Source of the DNA: DATGPD01 sp041398565
GTDB lineage: Bacteria; Planctomycetota; UBA1135; UBA2386
Direction: 5' to 3'
Length of the DNA: 64,000 nt
NCBI GenBank assembly: GCA_041398565.1
Contig: JAWKUN010000006.1
Span: 558,001 to 622,000, forward strand
A program made the translations under genes and the position numbers. Under the pieces are notes generated by a model, which did no database searches, was not told the DNA's origin, and saw nothing but the letters and a program-made list of their open reading frames with translations. Shown here piece after piece: positions 56,200 to 64,000 of this stretch (within the stretch, counting starts at the first letter, position 1; each line of letters begins with the position of its first letter).

Positions 56200-56237
56200 T
56201 TCCGGCAGCCCGGCAACAAAGTGGTCCGAAGCGCCGA

Positions 56238-56262
56238 CCGCAACCAAGCCTTTTGGTTGCGG
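56238..56262. terminator. Perfect 10-bp hairpin upstream of the acyl-CoA synthetase gene
   Basis: CCGCAACCAA - GCCTT - TTGGTTGCGG, a perfect 10-bp stem and 5-base loop, about 64 bp before the next start. It may be a second terminator of the ATPase gene, or an operator for the synthetase gene; position alone does not decide. Confidence 0.55.
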
Positions 56263-56325
56263 CCCCGGCCGCGCCCGAGAAAACAGGTCGGTGTCGGCAC
56301 CGTTTTGCAGGGGTGAGTTCCCGTC

Positions 56326-58059
56326 ATGCGCCACCCCTCCTATTGCCACCGCGGCAGCCATGAGCCGTTGCTCGGTTCGACCATCGGCGACCACCTGGCC
56401 GGCGTCGTCGCGACCCACGCGCCGCGCGAGGCGCTGGTGTCGGTCCCACAGCAGCTCCGCTTGACCTACCAGGATCTCGCCGCGCGCGTCGACGCCATTG
56501 CGCGCGGTCTGCTCGCCCTCGGCATCGACAGAGGCGACCGTGTCGGCATGTGGTCGACCGACAACGCCGAGTGGGTTCTGGTGCAGATGGCGACGGCGCG
56601 CATCGGCGCGATCCTGGTGAACGTCAATCCCGCCTACCGCACGGCCGAGCTGGTTCACGCGCTGAAGCTCGCGCGTGTGCAGACGCTGTTCGCCATCCCC
56701 TCGTTCCGCAGCTCGCACTACCTCGAGATGCTGGGCGAGTTCTGTCCGGATCTCACCGTACGCGCTCCGGGCGAGTGGCGCTGCACCGAGCTCGCCGAGC
56801 TGCGCACGCTGGTGGTCTTCGACCCCGACCGAGCGGCGCTGGCCCACATCGGGCTGACCGGCGCCCTCACCTGGTCCGACCTGCTGGCCCGCGGCGCCGA
56901 CGTGCCGCAATCGGCGCTCGTCGAGCGGGCCGCGACCCTCGACCCCGACGACCCCATCAACATCCAGTTCACGTCCGGCACGACGGGTGCCCCCAAAGCG
57001 GTGCTGCTCACGCACCACAACATCCTCAACAACGCCGTCTGGGCCGGCCGCCTCATGCACTTCGCCCCCGGCGACCGCCTGTGCGTCCCGGTCCCGTTCT
57101 ACCACTGCTTCGGGATGGTGGTGTCGACGCTCACGTGCCTGGCCCACGGCGCCACCATCGTCATCCCGGCGCCGCACTTCGATCCCGAGGCCACCCTCGC
57201 CGCCATCGCCAGCGAGCGCTGCACCGCCGTGCACGGCGTGCCAACCATGTTCATCGCGCAGCTCGAACACCCGAACTTCGCGCGCTACGACCTCGGCAGC
57301 CTACGCACCGGAATCATCGCCGGCGCCCCGTGCCCACCGGAGCTGATCCGGCGCATCACCACCGACATGCACTGCCCCGACCTGCTGATCGGCTACGGCC
57401 AAACCGAGGCGTCGCCCATCACCCACCAGACCCGCGCAGACGACACGCCGGCAAGGCGAACGACCAGCGTCGGCACCAACCTCCCCCACACCGAGGCCAA
57501 GGTCGTCGACGTGCACACCGGCGCGACCGTACCGTGTGGCGAACAGGGCGAGGTGTGCGTGCGGGGCTACCACGTGATGCGCGGCTACTTCGAGCAGCAA
57601 GACGCGACGGCACGCACGATCGACGTGGCCGGTTGGCTGCACACGGGCGACCTCGGCGTCATGGACGACGCCGGCTACCTGACGATCACCGGCCGCCTCA
57701 AGGACATGATCATCCGCGGCGGCGAGAACGTGTATCCGGCCGAGATCGAGGCTGTCTTCCACACCCACCCCAAGGTGGCCGACGTCGCGGTCTTCGGCGT
57801 GGCCGATCCTCGCCTCGGCGAAGACGTGGCAGCGTGGGTGCGCCTGCACGAGGGCGAGCACGCCGACCGCGAGGAGCTGCGCGAGTTCGCACGCGCGCGG
57901 ATGGCGCACTTCAAGGTGCCGCGACACCTATGGATCGTGCAGGAGTTCCCGATGACCGTGACCGGCAAGATCCAGAAGTTCAAGATGCGCGACACCGCCG
58001 AGGAATGGCTGAGGCGCGAGGCGCCGTCATCGACGGCGAGGGGACCGGCCGGCGCGTGA
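56326..58059 (+). CDS. AMP-binding acyl-CoA synthetase (fatty-acid ligase-like)
   Basis: A 577-residue adenylate-forming enzyme that would activate a carboxylic acid to its CoA thioester. Motifs in order: NPAYRTAELVHALKLARV (acid-binding loop region of the FadD3/AcsF2-like group), ATP loop IQFTSGTTGAPKAVLLTHHN, PFYHCFGMVVSTLTCL, adenine pocket LIGYGQTEASPITHQT, GWLHTGDLGVMDDAGYLTITGRLKDMIIRGGENVYPAEIE, and the catalytic Lys in MTVTGKIQKFKMRD near the C-terminus. It resembles ACSF2-type medium-chain acyl-CoA synthetases. The start ATG follows the palindromic hairpin by about 64 bp. The next gene begins 58 bp downstream, but with an unrelated role. Confidence 0.92.
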   Translation: MRHPSYCHRGSHEPLLGSTIGDHLAGVVATHAPREALVSVPQQLRLTYQDLAARVDAIARGLLALGIDRGDRVGMWSTDNAEWVLVQMATARIGAILVNVNPAYRTAELVHALKLARVQTLFAIPSFRSSHYLEMLGEFCPDLTVRAPGEWRCTELAELRTLVVFDPDRAALAHIGLTGALTWSDLLARGADVPQSALVERAATLDPDDPINIQFTSGTTGAPKAVLLTHHNILNNAVWAGRLMHFAPGDRLCVPVPFYHCFGMVVSTLTCLAHGATIVIPAPHFDPEATLAAIASERCTAVHGVPTMFIAQLEHPNFARYDLGSLRTGIIAGAPCPPELIRRITTDMHCPDLLIGYGQTEASPITHQTRADDTPARRTTSVGTNLPHTEAKVVDVHTGATVPCGEQGEVCVRGYHVMRGYFEQQDATARTIDVAGWLHTGDLGVMDDAGYLTITGRLKDMIIRGGENVYPAEIEAVFHTHPKVADVAVFGVADPRLGEDVAAWVRLHEGEHADREELREFARARMAHFKVPRHLWIVQEFPMTVTGKIQKFKMRDTAEEWLRREAPSSTARGPAGA

Positions 58060-58117
58060 TCGCGTGACGGCGAGCGCCCTGGACAGCGCGGCCGCCTGCA
58101 ACCATCCTGTGGTCGCG

Positions 58118-58519
58118 ATGCCCGATTACCTCATCCTCCTGCGCGCGGACCCGAACACGTTCGACGCCCTGTCGCCCGCTGCGTTCGCCGAACTCGCCGG
58201 ACGCTTCGAGGCGTGGGCGACTCCGCTCCTGGCGCAGGGACGCTTCCTCGCCGGCCAGAAGCTGACGACCGACAGCGGCCGTACCGTGCGCCACGCCAGC
58301 GACGGGGTTCGAGTGAAGGACGGCCCGTTCGGCGAGACCAAGGAGATGATCGGCGGTTACCACTTGCTGCGCGCCGACGACCTCGACCACGTCACCTCAC
58401 TGTGCCGGGAACACCCCAACGTCACCCTCCTCGGCGGCACGCTCGAGATCCGCGAACTCGAGGCGACCCTGGCGGCGGACCGCACCGCCCCCGCGCCATC
58501 GACGCCACCGCCCGGCTGA
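58118..58519 (+). CDS. DGPF (YCII-related) protein 1
   Basis: A 133-residue small protein; start set at MPDYLILLRADPNTF, which matches the family N-terminus better than the GTG 54 bases upstream. It carries the name-giving motif VKDGPFGETKEMIGGYHLL and the ending TLLGGTLEIRELE. DGPF proteins form a dimeric alpha-beta barrel of the YCII type and are genetically linked to ECF42 sigma factors, one of which lies two genes downstream. Their activity is unknown. It has an extra C-terminal tail (LAADRTAPAPSTPPPG) not in its paralogue. Confidence 0.85.
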   Translation: MPDYLILLRADPNTFDALSPAAFAELAGRFEAWATPLLAQGRFLAGQKLTTDSGRTVRHASDGVRVKDGPFGETKEMIGGYHLLRADDLDHVTSLCREHPNVTLLGGTLEIRELEATLAADRTAPAPSTPPPG

Positions 58520-58722
58520 GCCTGGTGGCGAGGCGGCTGCCGGCGAGGACGACGCCACTTTTTGCCAGCGGCTGTCGAAAACGCGAGGCTCGGGTCGTCC
58601 ACGTCGAACCTGCGGCGAACCCGGAACCTCGACGATGGGCGTCGCCGCCGGTCTCGCGCGCGCTGCGGGCTCGCAGCGCCTGCAACCCCAACACCAACCC
58701 GCAACCCGGAGTCGCAGACACC

Positions 58723-59097
58723 ATGACCCACTACATGCTCATTCTGAGGTCGGAGCCCTCCACCTACGCCACGATCAGCCCCGAGGAGATCCAGGGCCTG
58801 ATCCAGAAGTTCGAAGCCTGGAGCTCCAAGATGGCGGCTCGAGGCCACATCCGTGACGGCAAGAAGCTCGCCGACGAGGGCGGGCGCGTCCTGCACAACC
58901 AGGGCGGCCGTCTCGTCGTGAAGGACGGACCCTTCGGTGAAACCAAGGAGGTGGTCGGCGGCGTCTACTTCATCACGGCCGACAGCTACGACCACGCGGT
59001 CGAGCTGTGCCGCGACCAGCCCAACCTCGAGTTCCCGGGTGGCTCGATCGAAATCCGCGAGCTGGACTGGATGGGGCAGGAGCCGCCCGACGGCTGA
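58723..59097 (+). CDS. DGPF (YCII-related) protein 2
   Basis: A 124-residue paralogue of the preceding protein: MTHYMLILRSEPSTYATISP, VKDGPFGETKEVVGGVYFI and FPGGSIEIREL. Its stop is 15 bp before the start of the ECF42 sigma-factor gene, so they are surely co-transcribed. A 203-bp gap separates it from the first copy. The pair probably arose by local duplication. Confidence 0.9.
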   Translation: MTHYMLILRSEPSTYATISPEEIQGLIQKFEAWSSKMAARGHIRDGKKLADEGGRVLHNQGGRLVVKDGPFGETKEVVGGVYFITADSYDHAVELCRDQPNLEFPGGSIEIRELDWMGQEPPDG

Positions 59098-59112
59098 CGC
59101 GGGAGGTCGACC

Positions 59113-60417
59113 GTGGCGGCGAGCGAACAGCCCAGGACGAGAGGCGCGAGCGTCGCTCCGCTCGTCGACCATCTCTTCCGGCGCCAGTACGGCCGCATGG
59201 TCGCCGGGCTGGCGCGCGTATTCGGCAGCGACCTGCTCGATCTCGCCGAGGACGTCGTGCAAGAGGCGCTGGTGCGTGCGTTGCGAGTGTGGCCATTCGA
59301 GGGCGTGCCACGCGAACCGGAAGCGTGGCTGGTGCAAGTCGCGCGCAACCTGGCGCTCGACGTCCTGCGTCGCCGCTCGATGACGGAGCGCAAGTTGCGC
59401 GAGCTGGAGGGATGGGCCGACAGTCTGAGCAGCCATGGGACCAGCGCGCCGGTGCTCGCCGAGGTCGGCGACGACACCCTTGCCATGATGTTCATGTGCT
59501 GCCACCCGAGCCTGAGTCCGGAGGCGCGCGTGGCACTCACGCTGAAGACGCTCGCCGGCTTCGGCGTGGCCGAGATCGCGCGCGCCTTGCTGGCCAAGGA
59601 GGCCACCGTCGCGCAGCGACTGACGCGCGCCAAGGCCCATTTGCAACGCGAGGGTGCGACGCTGGCGCTGCCGGCGGCCGACCGACTGCCGCGGCGTCTC
59701 GACTCCGTGCTCGAGGTCGTCTACCTGTTGTTCAACGAAGGCTACTCCGCCGCCCAGGGCGAGAACCTGGTACGCGCCGAGCTGGTGCACGAGGCCATCC
59801 GTCTCGGCAGGCTCGTGCTGTCCACGCCTCAGACGGCACTGCCCAAGGTGCACGCGCTCCTCGCCCTGCTGTCGTTCCTGGCAGCGCGACTGCCGGCGCG
59901 CACGGACGCCGTCGGCGAACCGCTGACCCTGCCGCAACAAGACCGCTCGCTCTGGGACCGCCAACTGCTGGCGTCGGGGTTCGAGCACTTCGCGCGATCC
60001 ATGGCTGGCGACGAGATCTCCGCGTTCCACCTGGAGGCTGCGATCGCCTCGTGCCATGCGGCGGCACCCACCTACGAGGCCACCGACTGGCCGACGATCC
60101 GGCACCGCTACGATCAGCTCCTCGACCTGATCGACTCCCCAGTGGTCCGCCTGAACCGCGCCGTCGCCATCGCCAAGGTCGAGGGGCTCGTCGCCGCCCT
60201 CGCCGAGCTGGACGACCTGCGGGCTCATGGCACCCTCGCCGGCTACTACCTGCTACCGGCGACGCACGCCCAGTTCCTTTGGTCGGCCGGCCGCCGCGAC
60301 GAAGCGCGCGCGGCATTCGCGGCCGCCCTCGCCTGCCCGTGCTCGATCCCCGAACGCGAGTTCCTCCGCCGGCGCGCACAGGCTTGCGAACGCGGAGAGC
60401 CCGCACCCCGCATTTGA
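59113..60417 (+). CDS. ECF42-family RNA polymerase sigma factor
   Basis: A 434-residue sigma factor with a long C-terminal domain. Region 2: YGRMVAGLARVFGSDLLDLAEDVVQEALVRAL and the EPEAWLVQVARNLALDVLRRRS end; region 4: ALTLKTLAGFGVAEIARALLAKEATVAQRLTRAK. The hallmark of the ECF42/SigJ-like group, YLLFNEGYSAAQGE, follows at about 205, and the rest is helical repeats (DUF6596/TPR-like: RLNRAVAIAKVEGLVAALAEL, ATHAQFLWSAGRRDEARAAF). In this group the C-terminal domain is needed for function instead of an anti-sigma factor, and DGPF genes are the usual neighbours and likely targets, as seen here. GTG start, 15 bp after the second DGPF gene. Confidence 0.93.
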   Translation: MAASEQPRTRGASVAPLVDHLFRRQYGRMVAGLARVFGSDLLDLAEDVVQEALVRALRVWPFEGVPREPEAWLVQVARNLALDVLRRRSMTERKLRELEGWADSLSSHGTSAPVLAEVGDDTLAMMFMCCHPSLSPEARVALTLKTLAGFGVAEIARALLAKEATVAQRLTRAKAHLQREGATLALPAADRLPRRLDSVLEVVYLLFNEGYSAAQGENLVRAELVHEAIRLGRLVLSTPQTALPKVHALLALLSFLAARLPARTDAVGEPLTLPQQDRSLWDRQLLASGFEHFARSMAGDEISAFHLEAAIASCHAAAPTYEATDWPTIRHRYDQLLDLIDSPVVRLNRAVAIAKVEGLVAALAELDDLRAHGTLAGYYLLPATHAQFLWSAGRRDEARAAFAAALACPCSIPEREFLRRRAQACERGEPAPRI

Positions 60418-60551
60418 AGGGCGCACGACCGTGGCGGCGAAACCGGGGCAGCGCGCAGCCCTGACTCGGGAGGATCGTTGCGCACGACCCAACTTCGGTC
60501 ACGCCAAAGCGTAAGGCGTTCCACACTGTGTTCTTGGCCAGGTCTTTTCCA

Positions 60552-60581
60552 TTGGCATAGGCAAATCCCGAACCCTATGGC
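60552..60581 (+). promoter_or_regulatory. Possible promoter or hairpin before the last gene
   Basis: TTGGCA and TATGGC lie 18 bp apart, a weak sigma-70-like pair, inside an AT-richer patch. The same place holds an inverted repeat CATAGG/CCTATG (60556-60561 and 60574-60579) with a 12-base spacer. Either reading is tentative. Confidence 0.25.
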
Positions 60582-60607
60582 TTGCCGCGTTTCGTAGCGG
60601 CCCATCT

Positions 60608-63600
60608 ATGCGTTCCGACCTCCTTCTGCGATCGCTCTCTCTCTTGCTGGTCGCGGCCGGCGCGTCTGGACAGGTCGCCTGGCAACACCGCTCCTCGGAC
60701 CGGGGAGAACTCCCGGTGCCGGCTGGAAGCAACAACCAGAGCGTGTGCGTCGTCGCCGACTTCGACGGCGACGGCCGTGACGACTTCGTGGTCGGCAGCC
60801 GCTACAGCGGCGGGCGTGTCGAGCTGTTCCGCTTCGACGGCTCCGCGTGGCGCAAGGACACCATCGAGCCCAGCGACGTCAGCCCGGAGGCGGGCGGCGC
60901 CACGGCCGACATCGACGGCGACGGCGACCTCGACCTGGTCATCGGCCAGGACTGGGTGGGCAACGAGATCTACTGGTGGGAGAACCCGCGCCCGAACTTC
61001 GGCTCGCCATGGACGCGACGCGTGGTCAAGTCCGGTGGCGCCGTGGATCACCACGACCAAGCATTCGGCGACGTCGACGGCGACGGTCGTCCCGAGCTGG
61101 TGAGCTGGACCAACTTCACCGACCTCACCGTGTTCGAGATCCCCAGCGATCCGCGCAACAGCGGTCCTTGGTCGTCGACCGTGATCTTCAGGTCGCGAGG
61201 CCAGGCAGAGGGCGCCGCCGTGGCCGACATCGACGGTGACGGCGTGCTCGACATCGTCGCCGCCGGTCGCTGGTTCAAGAGCCAGGGTGGCGGCGTGTTC
61301 GCCGAGAACGTGATCGACTCGGCCCTGCAGCTCGGTCGCGTCGCCGTCGGCCAGATCGTACCGGGCGGCCGGCCCGAGGTCGTCCTGCTGCCGGGCCACT
61401 CGAGCGGCGAGGGCGCCTGGTACTGGTGGACGGGCTCGTTCTGGGCACGCAACTCGCTCGGTTACTTCACCTTCGGCCACACCGTGGCGGTCGCCGATCT
61501 GGACGGCGACGGCCACCAGGACATCCTCACCGGTGAGATGAAGCTGGGTGGAGCGTCGTGCCGCCTGCGCGTGCACTACGGCGACGGCAACGGCAACCTC
61601 AGCGAGCAGCTGTTGTCGACCGGCAACGACATCCACGAAGGCCACTTGGCCGACGTCGATGGCGACGGCGACCTCGACATCGTGCACAAGCCGATGGACG
61701 ACCGCGTGCCCCGCATCGAGCTCTGGCTCAACCCGGCGCAGGGATCGACGCGCTCGTGGCGACGACACCAGGTCGACGGCTCGCTGCCGCAGGTGGCGGT
61801 CTTCGTCGTGGCCGGCGATCTGGACGGTGACGGTCTCGCCGACATCGCGGGCGGCGACGCGTGGTACCGCAATCCCGGCTCGCTCGGCGGTGCGTGGACG
61901 CGTTCGACCATCGGCTGGCCGCTCAACAACGTCGCCGCCATCCACGACTTCGACGGCGACGGCGACCTGGACCTCTTCGGGACGCAGGGTCAGGGCGCCA
62001 ACGCCGATCCGCGCATGGCCTGGGCCGAGAACGATGGCGCCGGCCACTTCACGGTGCGCACCAACATCCCGACCGGCGTCGGTGACTTCCTGCAGGGAGT
62101 GGCCGTGGCGCGCTTCGGCGGCTCCGGCAGCCCACTGCAGATCGCGCTGTCCTGGCACTACCAGGGCAACGGCGTGCAGATGCTGACGCTGCCCCAGGAC
62201 CCGCGCAACCAGCAGTGGTCTTGGCAGACGATCAGCAGCACCGACCTGAAGGAGGACCTCGACGCCGGCGACATCGACGGCGACGGCGACCTCGACCTGC
62301 TGCTCGGCACGCACTGGCTCGAGTGCCCGAGCTGGCAGACGCACGTGCTCGGCTACGTCGGCGACCTCACCTCGGTGGGAACGCCCGAGCCCGACCGCAA
62401 CGAGCTGGTCGACATCGACCGCGATGGCGATCTCGACGCCGTGGTGGGTCTGGAGAACGGCCGCGAGATCCTGTGGTTCGAGAACCCTCGCCCCCAGCAG
62501 AGCGCTACCTCGAGCTGGCCGCGCCACATCCTGGCGGTGATCGAAGGTCAGGGCTTCAGTCTGGACACGGGCGACATCGACCGCGACGGCGACGCCGACA
62601 TCGTGCTCGGCGAGCACCGCGGCAGCAGCGAGAACCGAGTCATCATCCTGGAGAACAACGGGACGACGGGCAACTGGCCGCAGCAGGTGATCGACAGCCA
62701 GCCCGCAGCGCAGGCCGACCATCACGACGGCACGCAGCTGCTCGACATGGACAACGACGGCGACCTCGACATCTACTCGACGGGCTGGCTGGTGCCGAAG
62801 ATCTGGGTGTACGAGGCCGTCGGCGGCAGCGGCGGCACGGGCGCGGTCGGGCCGGTGTCGATCTCGCCCCCCGGCGGCGCGTTCGAGCTGAACCGGCGGG
62901 TCACCCTGTCCGTCCCCACACACCCGTCGGCGACGATCCATTACACGCTCGACGGCAACGATCCGACGCAGTCCTCGCCGCAGTACAACGGCCCCCTCGA
63001 CCTCAGTTGGACGGCGCAACTGCGCGCGAGAGCCTTCCAGGCCAGCCTGCAGGCGAGCCCGGTCGCCACCGCCGACTTCGCACAGATCGCCGATCACCTG
63101 GGTCGCTGGCGTCTCGACGGCGGCGTCGGCAGCACGGTCGTCGACGACAGCGTCCAAGGCCACGACGGCCGGATCGTCGGCGCCAGTTGGGCCGCCGGCG
63201 CCGACGGTTTCAGCCTGCAGTTCGACGGCCAGAACCAGCGCGTCGAGGTCGGCAGCTTCGACGTCCAAGGATCGGCGTTGACCATCGCCTGCTGGGTGTA
63301 CGTCGACCGCTTCGACCACTTGCCGCTGCAGGACGCGCGCTTCGTGTCCAAGGCCCGCAGCACCTGGGACCAGGATCACTACTGGATGCTGAGCTCCTAC
63401 TCCGACGGCCAGCCTCGCCTGCGGTTCCGCCTGCGCACGTGGGGCAACACCACGACGCTGGTGGCCGACCGCGCGGTGCTGCCGGCGCAGACCTGGGTCC
63501 ACGTCGCCGCGACCTACGACGGCAGCACGATGCGCCTGTGGCAAAACGGCGAAGAGGTCGGCGCCGTGGCCAAGTCCGGTCCCATCGACACCGACCCCAC

Positions 63601-64000
63601 GGTGCCCGTCTGGTTCGGCGACAGCCCGACGCAGCCGGGGAGCCGCCCGTTCGCCGGGCGCATCGACGATGTCCGTCTCCTGGCAAGGGCCGCGTCGGTC
63701 GCCGAACTGCGCGCGTTGGCGGCGGAGCGGGCGCTCGACGGCGTCTCACCCTTCGGTGTGCCGCAGCGCACCTGCAACGGTGCCATCCGCGTCGAGGCGA
63801 ACCAGGGCAGCTCGCCGGCGAGTTCGCGCTCCGGCTTCGTCATCAGCTCGCTCGGCGCGCCGCCGAGCGCGTTCGGCGCGCTGGTGATCGGGCTGACTCC
63901 GGTCGCCACGCCGTGGTTGCTGAACGGGGCCACCATGTGGCTGCAGCCCGACCCGGCCGCCGTGCTGCCGGTGTGGTCGGGCGCCAACGGTTCGTGCCAG
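60608..64000 (+). CDS. Giant secreted FG-GAP/VCBS-repeat protein with chitobiase-like and LamG domains (3' end outside window)
   Basis: An exported protein whose frame is still open at the window end (1131 codons seen). MRSDLLLRSLSLLLVAAGASGQ is the signal peptide. Residues 45-720 hold about twelve Ca2+-binding FG-GAP/VCBS repeats marked by DxDGDGxxD (DFDGDGRDD, DIDGDGDLD, DVDGDGRPE, DMDNDGDLD and others). Next is a CHB_HEX_C_1-like domain (SISPPGGAFELNRRVTLSVP, IHYTLDGNDPTQSS), then a LamG/concanavalin-like domain (GRWRLDGGVGSTVVDDSVQG, ALTIACWVYVDRFD, DDVRLLARAASVAEL). The visible end (RTCNGAIRVEANQG onward) matches the start of the shared C-terminal module. It probably binds carbohydrate at the surface; no catalytic domain is seen. 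Confidence 0.85.
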   Translation, partial: MRSDLLLRSLSLLLVAAGASGQVAWQHRSSDRGELPVPAGSNNQSVCVVADFDGDGRDDFVVGSRYSGGRVELFRFDGSAWRKDTIEPSDVSPEAGGATADIDGDGDLDLVIGQDWVGNEIYWWENPRPNFGSPWTRRVVKSGGAVDHHDQAFGDVDGDGRPELVSWTNFTDLTVFEIPSDPRNSGPWSSTVIFRSRGQAEGAAVADIDGDGVLDIVAAGRWFKSQGGGVFAENVIDSALQLGRVAVGQIVPGGRPEVVLLPGHSSGEGAWYWWTGSFWARNSLGYFTFGHTVAVADLDGDGHQDILTGEMKLGGASCRLRVHYGDGNGNLSEQLLSTGNDIHEGHLADVDGDGDLDIVHKPMDDRVPRIELWLNPAQGSTRSWRRHQVDGSLPQVAVFVVAGDLDGDGLADIAGGDAWYRNPGSLGGAWTRSTIGWPLNNVAAIHDFDGDGDLDLFGTQGQGANADPRMAWAENDGAGHFTVRTNIPTGVGDFLQGVAVARFGGSGSPLQIALSWHYQGNGVQMLTLPQDPRNQQWSWQTISSTDLKEDLDAGDIDGDGDLDLLLGTHWLECPSWQTHVLGYVGDLTSVGTPEPDRNELVDIDRDGDLDAVVGLENGREILWFENPRPQQSATSSWPRHILAVIEGQGFSLDTGDIDRDGDADIVLGEHRGSSENRVIILENNGTTGNWPQQVIDSQPAAQADHHDGTQLLDMDNDGDLDIYSTGWLVPKIWVYEAVGGSGGTGAVGPVSISPPGGAFELNRRVTLSVPTHPSATIHYTLDGNDPTQSSPQYNGPLDLSWTAQLRARAFQASLQASPVATADFAQIADHLGRWRLDGGVGSTVVDDSVQGHDGRIVGASWAAGADGFSLQFDGQNQRVEVGSFDVQGSALTIACWVYVDRFDHLPLQDARFVSKARSTWDQDHYWMLSSYSDGQPRLRFRLRTWGNTTTLVADRAVLPAQTWVHVAATYDGSTMRLWQNGEEVGAVAKSGPIDTDPTVPVWFGDSPTQPGSRPFAGRIDDVRLLARAASVAELRALAAERALDGVSPFGVPQRTCNGAIRVEANQGSSPASSRSGFVISSLGAPPSAFGALVIGLTPVATPWLLNGATMWLQPDPAAVLPVWSGANGSCQ

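Overview
The window is 64 kb of very GC-rich, gene-dense bacterial DNA with long secreted proteins. The organism is most likely a member of the Planctomycetota (inference). The grounds are the many large exported proteins made of beta-propeller, FG-GAP or 'ELWxSDGTxxGT' repeats, a shared Cys-containing C-terminal module seen again and again, an ECF sigma factor fused to a membrane-anchored repeat protein, and an ECF42 sigma factor with DGPF partners. No rRNA, tRNA, CRISPR array, integrase or transposase was found.

Layout. 0-6.4 kb: the end of a glycoside-hydrolase-like protein (cut by the window edge), an FG-GAP protein, a secreted protein of unknown function and a C45-type acyltransferase/peptidase. 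6.6-8.2 kb: a solitary TIR-domain protein with unlike base composition, followed by a decayed duplicate of the 5' end of the gene at 2581-4767. 8.65-15.2 kb: a translationally coupled TetR / outer-membrane factor / adaptor / RND pump operon with a perfect palindromic operator just before the regulator. 15.4-19.5 kb: two convergent secreted propeller proteins with a hairpin between them. 19.8-22.3 kb: the sigma factor-membrane-repeat fusion. 22.3-30.4 kb: glutathione synthetase (gshB), a secreted caspase-fold-like hydrolase, a PQQ-like propeller protein, and an operon of ABC ATPase, ABC-2 permease and a cyanobacterial-type glutamate-cysteine ligase. Both enzymes of glutathione synthesis are therefore here, in separate units. 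30.7-42.9 kb: a membrane-anchored carboxypeptidase-regulatory-like repeat protein, then a di-haem c-type cytochrome flanked by two paralogous secreted proteins. 43-46.3 kb: hutU-hutH for histidine breakdown. 46.5-56.2 kb: a methyltransferase, two lipoproteins, a very large poly-glycine lipoprotein, an aldo/keto reductase and a P2-type cation ATPase. 56.3-60.4 kb: an acyl-CoA synthetase, two DGPF proteins and their ECF42 sigma factor. 60.6 kb to the end: a giant FG-GAP/LamG protein cut by the window edge.

The main cross-window pattern is a C-terminal module of roughly 90-135 residues shared by eight otherwise unrelated secreted proteins, which suggests one common surface-attachment or export fate. 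The main DNA-level pattern is a 39-bp element present twice in opposite orientation (38 of 39 bases identical), each copy touching a stop codon and able to fold into a hairpin. Motif and repeat matches were made by eye; no database search was run.
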